DNA of 64,000 bases from the NCBI GenBank assembly GCA_905221615.1, contig CAJNDT010006131.1:32501-96500 (forward strand), read 5' to 3'. Under the pieces are notes generated by a model. The model ran no database searches and was not told where the DNA came from. It saw nothing but the letters and a program-made list of their open reading frames with translations. Numbering within the stretch: position 1 is the first letter of the stretch; every line of letters starts with the position of its first letter. This document shows, one piece after another, positions 55,232-64,000 of this stretch. Source of the DNA: Symbiodinium sp. CCMP2592. Its lineage: Eukaryota > Sar > Dinophyceae > Suessiales > Symbiodiniaceae. Made by a program: the position numbers and the translations under genes.

Positions 55232-58200
55232 ATGTCGCAGCGCACGACCGCAGCGGTGGCCCTGGGCGGCTTGGCCGGGATGGCGTACCTGAGCTCGGGT
55301 AGCCAGACTTTCGCGGCCGCGCCGGCGACGGCGAACCTTCGCCATCAGCACACCGCCCAGACCGCGCAGGCGCCTTCTTCCTCGGCTTCGACATCTCTGC
55401 CAGCAATGATGGCTGGCGGTGCAGTTCTCGCCGCTGCGGCTGCCTCTGGACGTGCTACCCGCTCGCATGGCAGCGCGCCCCTCCCCACCAGCGTGATGCC
55501 AGTGAGGAAGTCGGTCACAGCTCGCAGGGCCCTGGACCAGTCCAGCCGCTATGCGGACCTCTCCCTGGATGAGGCGACGCTCATCAAGAACGGCAAGCAC
55601 GTGCTGGTGGCTTACATCATGAAGCCGAAGGTCAGGAACCAAAGAGCCACCGAAAAGTAAGCTTTTGGGCAGGATGTCCCTGCATGCCCGTGGTAGACCA
55701 GCTAAATCTAGGGTACAAGTGGTTGCGTTGAATCGTCCCGCCCTGTGTGAAGTCATCCCTTTTGCGCGTGGACATGGGGATAAGCATATCCTAGCCCTAT
55801 TGAGTCAATGAGGCAGTATTCGTAAGTAGTCATGAAGTTTTGGCTGGTGGTTGCTTTAGATGGGTTGTAACGCCTGTTCGTGATCTCGTCGCTAGGCTTC
55901 TCCTTGCGTGTCGATGGGGATTTACATGTCTAACGTTCGAACTTCAAAGATTGGTGGACTAGAGTGTCCAGAATGAGTGTGTTTTGTAAACATCTTGGGG
56001 CGGCATCTATCTGCGGAACGGACAAACCAGTGCTATGTGCTTTGTAACACCTTCTGCGACGGCGTCTACTTGCAAAACTGTCGAACAGACTGTCTGGAAT
56101 ATGTGTTTTGTAACCGTTTCGGCGGCCGCATCTACTTGCAGAACGGAGCAAACGCAAGGGCTTTGCCGCGAAGACCTTCAGGAAAAAAAGGGTTACACTA
56201 CTTGTTACTTATATAAGCTTGCTATGCACAGGGGATCTGGGTCAGCCTGATCGGCGCTGAACACACCCACTAACGTTAAATACAGGGTTGGATAGGTTGG
56301 ATAGGTTTTAAGAGCAATATAGAGCGCTGAATAGGCTTTTGCTGTGATGCCAATGACGTGTCTTGAGCTTGTGCTTCTGAAATCGTGCGTCGGCTTCCCG
56401 AACTGGATCTGTTTTGGAAGGGCCATGATATCACACCGGAGGGTATCGTTCACCCCAATATTTAAATCTACGACCGGGTTTCGTTCAACCTGATGTAAAA
56501 CTTGGAACCGGAATGGGAGCGGGTGGTGCATCCCTCGCGCCAGGGGGTGCTTGTGAAATCGAGCGTGTACATGGGGAATGGCTGCTTGTCGTGCACCGCG
56601 ATGCTAATGATGTGTGTCTTGAGCGGGTGCTTCGAAAATCGAGCGTCTAGTTGGGGAATGGCTGGTTTTGGAGTGCTGTTTGTCTTGACCGGGTGCCTCT
56701 GAAAACGAGCGTCTACATGACATGGGGAACGACTGGTTTTCCTCAAGTATGTGCACTGTGATGCCAATGATGTGGGTCTTGAGCGGGCGCTTGTGACCTG
56801 TCTGCAAGCGCGTGCGCATGGTGATTAGCTGCCAACCTAGCAGACTTATCAGGGCTCCGGGACATAATTTCCAACGAAAACCTGTGTGTAGCACTCGAAA
56901 TCCTAAGTTGACGTCTGCGCCAGGAATGTGCTAGGAAGCGCGTGGCCATGCGGAAAGCGATGTGCAGCCATGCTTGTGGTTTGACTTCAAACGCCCTGGT
57001 GTGACTTCGCGCGTTCCCACGTGACCATGCGGTGGCGCGACTTCACGCGCCCTGGGGCGACATAAAGCCACCTCTTGTAGGGTTAGGGTCGGTTAGGGGG
57101 CACCCGGATACCCACTGCCTCATGATTCTTGCTTGTGTTGTGTGCTGGCTGCGGTCCCGAACAGGCAGGCTACGACTACCTTGCCACCGCTGCGCACTTT
57201 GCTGCCGAGTCCTCCACCGGAACGAACGTGAACGTGTGCACCACGGATGACTTCACCAAGTCTGTGGATGCCTTGGTCTACTACATCGACCCGGATAGTG
57301 AAGAGATGAAGATCCTTAGTAGCTGAGTGGATACACTTTACGCTTTTTGGGATAATATTACCCACTACAAAACTGAAAGTATACACGTTTTGGGGCTTAT
57401 GAACTCAGCAACTAAGGATCGCATATCCCACCTTGCTCTTCGACCGCAACATCATTGATGGTCGTGGCATGATGTGCTCGTTCCTGACCCTGGCCATCGG
57501 AAACAACCAGGGCTGCTTTGCCAGCACTATCACACCCTCATGCATGTGGGTTGTGTCGCATGTAGCTGTCATAGGCGCTCCAAGAAAGTGTTTGGCATCA
57601 AGACTGATGGTAGGAGATCGCTTGAGGCATGGGCGACGTCGAGTACGGCAAGATCTACGACTTCTACCTGCCCCCGTCCTTCCTGCGCCTGTATGATGGG
57701 CCCGGCGTGAACGTGGAGGACATGTGGCGCATCCTGGGCAAGGGCACCAGCAACGGTGGTCTCGTGGTTGGAACCATCATCAAGCCCAAGCTCGGCCTGC
57801 AGCCCAAGCCTTTCGGCGAGGCCTGCTATGCCTTCTGGCAAGGCGGTGACTTCATCAAGAACGATGCTAAATTGTGCTGGAACAAAAGTTTTAAATAAGC
57901 TTTAACATTAACATGGTATATTCCAGATAGAGGGAGCAAGAAAATCGGTGGTTGAAGAGCCTCCATGCAGCCCAGGATGAGCCGCAGGGCAACCAGGTGT
58001 TCTGCCAGATGAACGAGTGCATCCCCGAGGTCGTGAAGGCCATGAGGGCTTGCATCAAGGAGACCGGTGTCGGCAAGCTGTTCTCGGCCAACATCACCGC
58101 GGATGATCCAAACGAGATGATCGCCCGCGGCAAGTACTGCATGTCCCAGTTCGGACCTCTGTCCGAGAACTGCGCCTTCTTGGTGGATGGATACGTCGCG

Positions 58201-61200
58201 GGAGGCACCGCTGTGACCTGCGCTCGCCGCAACTTCCCCAAGCAGTTCCTGCACTACCACCGAGCCGGCCACGGCTCCGTGACCAGCCCCCAGACCCAGC
58301 GTGGCTACACTGCCTTTGTCCACACCAAGATCTCTCGTGTTATCGGTGCCTCCGGCATCCACACCGGCACCATGAGCTTTGGCAAGATGGAGGGCGATGC
58401 CTCCGACAAGAACATTGCCTTCATGCTGCAGGACGATGAGGCCGATGGCCCCTACTACCACCAGGAGTGGGAGGGCATGAAGCAGACCACCCCCATCATT
58501 TCTGGTGGCATGAACGCGCTCCGCCTGCCGGCCTTCTTCGAGAACCTGGGCCACTCCAACGTGATCCTCACTGCCGGTGGCGGCGCCTTCGGCCACAAGG
58601 ATGGACCCAAGCCTGGTGCCATCTCTTGCCGCCAGGGTGAGGAGGCCTGGAAGGCCTGGAGGTCCGGACAGTACGGCAACATCAGCCTGAGCGATGGCGT
58701 CATCGAGTTCGCCAAGACGCACGAGGAGATCAAGGGTGCCTTCCTGACCTTCCAGAAAGATGCCGACCAGATCTACCCAGGATGGAAAGAGAAGCTGGGC
58801 TACACAGGCGAGTCCTCCGTGCAGGCTGCTAGCTTCGACTGGGCCAAGAAGGCGTCGGCCGCGGCCTTCGTCGGCGCCAGCGTGGCCCCTGCCAAGAAGG
58901 AGAGCAGCGTCTCGCGCAAGGCCCTGGACCAGTCCAGCCGATACGCGGACCTGTCCCTGGACGAGGCCACCCTGATCAAGAGACCAAGCTGCAAGTCGTG
59001 CTAGGAATGCTTGGGATTTGTCTGCACATAAACGATCCCACAGTTCGAGGTGCACGTGTGTACTGCCGTCCCAGGTGTGAGTGCATGTATCTCTAAGGAA
59101 CGGCAAGCACGTGCTGGTGGCATACATCATGAAGCCGAAGGTCAGGAACCAAAGAGCCACCGAAACGTAAGCTTTTGGGCAGGATGTCCCTGCATGCCCG
59201 TGGTAGACCAGCTAATTCTAGGGTACAAGTGGTTGCGTTGAATCGTCCCGCCCTGTGTGAAGTCATCCCTTTTGCGCGTGGACATGGGGATAAGCATATC
59301 CTAGCCCTATTGAGTCAATGAGGCAGTATTCGTAAGTAGTCATGAAGTTTTGGCTGGTGGTTGCTTTAGATGGGTTGTAGCGCCTGTTCGTGATCTCGTC
59401 GCTAGGCTTCTCCTTGCGTGTCGATGGGGATTTACATGTCTAAAGTTCGAACTTCAAAGATTGGTGGACTAGAGTGTCCAGAATGAGTGTGTTTTGTAAA
59501 CATCTTGGGGCGGCGTCTATCTGCGGAACGGACAAACCAGTGCTATGTGCTTTGTAACACCTTCTGCGACGGCGTCTACTTGCAAAACTGTCGAACAGAC
59601 TGTCTGGAATATGTGTTTTGTAACCGTTTCGGCGGCCGCATCTACTTGCAGAACGGAGCAAACGCAAGGGCTTTGCCGCGAAGACCTTCAGGAAAAAAAG
59701 GGTTACACTACTTGTTACTTATATAAGCTTGCTATGCACAGGGGATCTGGGTCAGCCTGATCGGCACTGAACACACCACTAACGTTAAATACAGGGTTGG
59801 ATAGGTTGGATAGGTTTTAAGAGCAATATAGAGCGCTGAATAGGCGTTTGCTGTGATGCCAATGACGTGTCTTGAGCTTGTGCTTCTGAAATCGTGCGTC
59901 GGCTTCCCGAACTGGATCTGTTTTGGAAGGGCCATGATATCACACCGGAGGGTATCGTTCACCCCAATATTTAAATCTACGACCGGGTTTCGTTCAACCT
60001 GATGTAAAACTTGGAACCGGAATGGGAGCGGGTGGTGCATCCCTCGCGCCAGCGGGTGCTTGTGAAATCGAGCGTGTACATGGGGAATGGCTGCTTGTCG
60101 TGCACCGCGATGCTAATGATGTGTGTCTTGAGCGGGTGCTTCGAAAATCGAGCGTCTAGTTGGGGAATGGCTGGTTTTGGAGTGCTGTTTGTCTTGACCG
60201 GGTGCCTCTGAAAACGAGCGTCTACATGACATGGGGAACGACTGGTTTTCCTCAAGTCTGTGCACTGTGATGCCAATGATGTGGGTCTTGAGCGGGCGCT
60301 TGTGACCTGTCTGCAAGCGCGTGCGCATGGTGATTAGCTGCCAACCTAGCAGACTTATCAGGGCTCCGGGACATAATTTCCAACGAAAACCTGTGTGTAG
60401 CACTCGAAATCCTAAGTTGACGTCTGCGCCAGGAATGTGCTAGGAAGCGCGTGGCCATGCGGAAAGAGATGTGCAGCCATGCTTGTGGTTTGACTTCAAA
60501 CGCCCTGGTGTGACTTCGCGCGTTCCCACGTGACCATGCGGTGGCGCGACTTCACGCGCCCTGGGGCGACATAAAGCCACCTCTTGTAGGGTTAGGGTCG
60601 GTTAGGGGGCACCCGGATACCCACTGCCTCATGATTCTTGCTTGTGTTGTGTGCTGGCTGCGGTCCCGAACAGGCAGGCTACGACTACCTTGCCACCGCT
60701 GCGCACTTTGCTGCCGAGTCCTCCACCGGAACGAACGTGAACGTGTGCACCACGGATGACTTCACCAAGTCTGTGGATGCCTTGGTCTACTACATCGACC
60801 CGGATAGTGAAGAGATGAAGATCCTTAGTAGCTGAGTGGATACACTTTACGCTTTTTGGGATAATATTACCCACTACAAAACTGAAAGTATACACGTTTT
60901 GGGGCTTATGAACTCAGCAACTAAGGATCGCATATCCCACCTTGCTCTTCGACCGCAACATCATTGATGGTCGTGGCATGATGTGCTCGTTCCTGACCCT
61001 GGCCATCGGAAACAACCAGGGCTGCTTTGCCAGCACTATCACACCCTCATGCATGTGGGTTGTGTCGCATGTAGCTGTCATAGGCGCTCCAAGAAAGTGT
61101 TTGGCATCAAGACTGATGGTAGGAGATCGCTTGAGGCATGGGCGACGTCGAGTACGGCAAGATCTACGACTTCTACCTGCCCCCGTCCTTCCTGCGCCTG

Positions 61201-63272
61201 TATGATGGGCCCGGCGTGAACGTGGAGGACATGTGGCGCATCCTGGGCAAGGGCACCAGCAACGGTGGTCTCGTGGTTGGAACCATCATCAAGCCCAAGC
61301 TCGGCCTGCAGCCCAAGCCTTTCGGCGAGGCCTGCTATGCCTTCTGGCAAGGCGGTGACTTCATCAAGAACGATGCTAAATTGTGCTGGAACAAAAGTTT
61401 TAAATAAGCTTTAACATTAACATGGTATATTCCAGATAGAGGGAGCAAGAAAATCGGTGGTTGAAGAGCCTCCATGCAGCCCAGGATGAGCCGCAGGGCA
61501 ACCAGGTGTTCTGCCAGATGAACGAGTGCATCCCCGAGGTCGTGAAGGCCATGAGGGCTTGCATCAAGGAGACCGGTGTCGGCAAGCTGTTCTCGGCCAA
61601 CATCACCGCGGATGATCCAAACGAGATGATCGCCCGCGGCAAGTACTGCATGTCCCAGTTCGGACCTCTGTCCGAGAACTGCGCCTTCTTGGTGGATGGA
61701 TACGTCGCGGGAGGCACCGCTGTGACCTGCGCTCGCCGCAACTTCCCCAAGCAGTTCCTGCACTACCACCGAGCCGGCCACGGCTCCGTGACCAGCCCCC
61801 AGACCCAGCGTGGCTACACTGCCTTTGTCCACACCAAGATCTCTCGTGTTATCGGTGCCTCCGGCATCCACACCGGCACCATGAGCTTTGGCAAGATGGA
61901 GGGAGATGCCTCCGACAAGAACATTGCCTTCATGCTGCAGGACGATGAGGCCGATGGCCCCTACTACCACCAGGAGTGGGAGGGCATGAAGCAGACCACC
62001 CCCATCATTTCTGGTGGCATGAACGCGCTCCGCCTGCCGGCCTTCTTCGAGAACCTGGGCCACTCCAACGTGATCCTCACTGCCGGTGGCGGCGCCTTCG
62101 GCCACAAGGATGGACCCAAGCCTGGTGCCATCTCTTGCCGCCAGGGTGAGGAGGCCTGGAAGGCCTGGAAGGCTGGCCAGTACGGCAACATCAGCCTGAG
62201 TGACGGAGTGATTGAGTTCGCAAAGACCCACGAGGAGATCAAGGGTGCCTTCCTGACCTTCCAGAAAGATGCCGACCAGATCTACCCAGGATGGAAAGAG
62301 AAGCTGGGCTACACAGGCGAGTCCTCCGTGCAGGCTGCTAGCTTCGACTGGGCCAAGAAGGCGTCGGCCGCGGCCTTCGTCGGCTCCAGCTCGGTGGAGC
62401 GAACTCCCCAGGTTGCCCGTGCGGTCACTCCCTACGAGTTGAACGGGAACGTCCTCGCCGACTTGGAGTTCAGCAACGACATCGGCTACCTTCCGGATGG
62501 CACCCCTCTGAACAGGGCCGGCAACGCCATCAACCACCCGGAGAACATTGGTCCTGACAGCCATGCGCCTGGCTCGCCTTTGCCCCGTGCCAACTTCGTG
62601 AACTCCGTGGGCTACCTTCCTGATGGAACCCCGCTGAACAGGGCCGGCAACGCCATCAACCACCCGGAGACCATTGGCCCAGACATGCACACGCCTGGAT
62701 CGCCGCTGCCTGCCTCCAGCTACAAGGCGGACATTGGCTATCTGGTGGATGGCACTGATCTGGCGACGGCCGGCAACCTCTCCGTGCAGGGTGGTGCTGC
62801 GCCTGCGGCAGCACCAGCGGCGGCAGCTGCACCGGCCCCTGTGGTTGCAGCGGCCTTCGTCGGCTCCTCCGCAGCCACCCCCTCGAAGGTCAGGCATGCA
62901 GGAAACTTCGCGTATGGGTTCCAGAGAGACTCCTGGGCCGACTTGGAGTTCAGCAACGACATCGGCTACCTGCCGGATGGCACTCCGCTCAACAGGGCCG
63001 GCAACGCCATCAACCATCCGGAGAACATTCAGCCGGACAGCCATGCGCCGGGATCTCCCTTGCCTTCTGCCATCTTCGCGAACGACGTGGGCTACCTGCC
63101 GGATGGCACTCCGCTCAACAGGGCCGGCAACGCCATCAACCACCCGGAGAACATTGGCCCTGACATGCACACGCCTGGCTCGCCGCTGCCTGCCTCCACT
63201 TACGCGCAGGACGTGGGCTACCTGGTGGACGGCACTCCCATGGAGACGGCCGGCAACCTCTCCGTCCAGTGA
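55232..63272 (+). CDS. rbcII: Form II Rubisco polyprotein gene C (two units plus repeat tail)
   Basis: Exons: 55232-55630, 57165-57310, 57417-57511, 57627-57862, 57976-58979, 59098-59140, 60674-60819, 60926-61020, 61136-61371, 61485-63272; 4188 bases, 1395 codons plus stop. Exon lengths equal those of gene A. Leader, unit 1, spacer, unit 2, tail (62385-63269). Both the leader intron and the inter-unit intron carry the 1.35-kb TIR element, and both units carry the introner. Unit 1 has a short divergent patch (58661-58719) that changes Lys-Ala-Gly to Arg-Ser-Gly; catalytic residues are unchanged. Intact and probably active. Confidence 0.93.
55716..57077. mobile_element. 1.36-kb TIR element in the leader intron of gene C
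   Basis: Near-identical to the element at 41475 (it retains about 16 bases at about 56810-56826 that the gene A copy lacks), with TA on both sides. Confidence 0.7.
57315..57416. mobile_element. Introner copy in unit C1
   Basis: 102-bp TIR element with GATC duplications at 57311-57314 and 57417-57420. Confidence 0.9.
59226..60586. mobile_element. 1.36-kb TIR element in the inter-unit intron of gene C
   Basis: Third copy of the element, same position relative to the intron ends and same TA flanks as the copy in gene A. Confidence 0.7.
60824..60925. mobile_element. Introner copy in unit C2
   Basis: 102-bp TIR element with GATC duplications at 60820-60823 and 60926-60929. Confidence 0.9.
62385..63269 (+). 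other. Repeat tail of gene C
   Basis: Same 295-residue tail as genes A and B. Near 62970-63000 its first module-2 repeat has the GGCACTCCGCTCAACAGG codon pattern of the following repeat, where gene A has a different silent pattern. Confidence 0.85.
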
Positions 63273-63785
63273 GAGCTTTAGATACCAGATCTCCAAAATT
63301 TTCATTTCAGTCCTGAGAGGAACTTGGCTCCGGCTTCGGCCACGAGTGCATTTTTCCGATGTTTCGAGTAGTTGATGGCTTGAACATGCTACAAATAAAA
63401 GCTGAATAAATAAATGAATACAAATAAACCTGAATATAAATGTAAGTGTATATATATATATATATGCACATATATATAGCCGTAATCGTCCGCCTCGCAG
63501 AAGGTTGCTTGTCTTATCGATACTGTCTGTGCTAATCATGCTGTTGGACTACTGGTTGGGCAGCCGGCCTGATTTAAAGCAGTCAGATCTTGGCATGGCT
63601 CATGGAGTACTGCGATGAAAATGAGAGCCCGCGCACAAAGCTCAGGTCGCGCAAGGCTGCGTTACAACATGCAATGCAAAGCAGATCCACGCCAGATGTG
63701 CCACATATTCGGAAAATTCGCGGATGGTGTCCGCAGCATTTCGACAACACGTGTTTGAAACGGAAGGTGCCTTGTTTTCCTGATC
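63273..63785. promoter_or_regulatory. Intergenic spacer C-D
   Basis: 513 bases with AAATAAAT-type repeats (about 63390-63435) and a TA microsatellite (about 63447-63478). Begins with the CTCCAAAATTTTC motif shared by the 3' flanks and ends in GTGCCTTGTTTTCCTGATC directly before the gene D start. Confidence 0.45.
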
Positions 63786-64000
63786 ATGTCGCAGCGCACG
63801 ACCGCAGCGGTGGCCCTGGGCGGCTTGGCCGGGTTGGCGTACCTGAGCTCGGGCAGCCAGACTTTCGCGGCCGCGCCGGCGACCGCGAACCTTCGCCATC
63901 AGCACACCGCCCAGACCGCGCAGGCGCCTTCTTCCTCGGCTTCGACATCTCTGCCGGCAATGATGGCTGGCGGTGCAGTTCTCGCCGCTGCGGCTGCCTC
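63786..64000 (+). CDS. rbcII: Form II Rubisco gene D, leader exon (cut by window end)
   Basis: The first 71 codons of another leader exon, starting [20 protein letters not shown]. It is near-identical to those of genes A to C, so the array continues to the right. The number of Rubisco units in D cannot be seen. Confidence 0.9.
   Translation, partial: MSQRTTAAVALGGLAGLAYLSSGSQTFAAAPATANLRHQHTAQTAQAPSSSASTSLPAMMAGGAVLAAAAA

Noticed and set aside
38853..64000. Bacterial contamination (form II Rubisco is typical of proteobacteria)
   Set aside because: The genes have introns, a plastid leader, polyprotein spacers and mobile elements in introns, and lie on the same stretch as a spliced-leader relic.

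Overview
The window is nuclear DNA of a photosynthetic dinoflagellate. Five observations support this: (i) an array of form II (bacterial-type, L-only) Rubisco genes that carry introns and a plastid-targeting leader and are built as polyproteins, an arrangement known only from peridinin dinoflagellates; (ii) introns with GA or GC at the 5' splice site and AG|G at the 3' site; (iii) an exact relic of the dinoflagellate spliced leader; (iv) a plant-type (CCCTAAA)n interstitial telomeric tract; (v) large amounts of simple-sequence DNA. I cannot fix the genus.

Layout. 1-27.4 kb is gene-poor, repeat-rich DNA. It holds scattered + strand exon-like islands (one recognisable CCCH zinc finger at 5.9-6.5 kb), many tri-, tetra- and pentanucleotide arrays, a small hairpin element at 2.16 kb and a telomere-like tract at 12.15 kb. 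27.48-34.98 kb is a nearly full-length LINE with ORF1, an APE-type endonuclease, a reverse transcriptase and an extra third ORF. A spliced-leader relic heads it, GA microsatellite flanks it at both ends, and a fragment of a second LINE is nested inside ORF1. 35.0-38.85 kb is mostly simple repeat plus one probable terminal exon. 38.85-64 kb is a head-to-tail Rubisco array: gene A (two Rubisco units), gene B (one unit), gene C (two units) and the first exon of gene D, cut by the window end.

Each complete Rubisco gene reads: plastid leader, one or two form II Rubisco units, then an in-frame 295-residue C-terminal tail built from six 'GYL(P/V)DGT' segments. Four of these are full 42-residue repeats and two are short terminal half-repeats, arranged as two modules joined by an Ala/Pro linker. 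I do not recognise this tail from known Rubiscos. The motif AAAFVG occurs at the Rubisco/Rubisco, Rubisco/tail and module/module junctions and is a candidate processing site. Repeat tails of regular period are what pyrenoid Rubisco linkers look like, so a built-in Rubisco condensation scaffold is the most interesting hypothesis here. It is an inference.

The array also records mobile DNA entering introns in layers. A 102-bp element with 14-bp terminal inverted repeats and GATC target duplications IS intron 2 in four of five units and is cleanly absent from gene B. A 1.35-kb TIR element with TA duplications has expanded three leader/unit introns. A decayed Ty1/copia element of 5.7 kb sits in the first intron of gene B. 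All reading frames stay intact after splicing (1395, 887 and 1395 codons), so the genes look functional.
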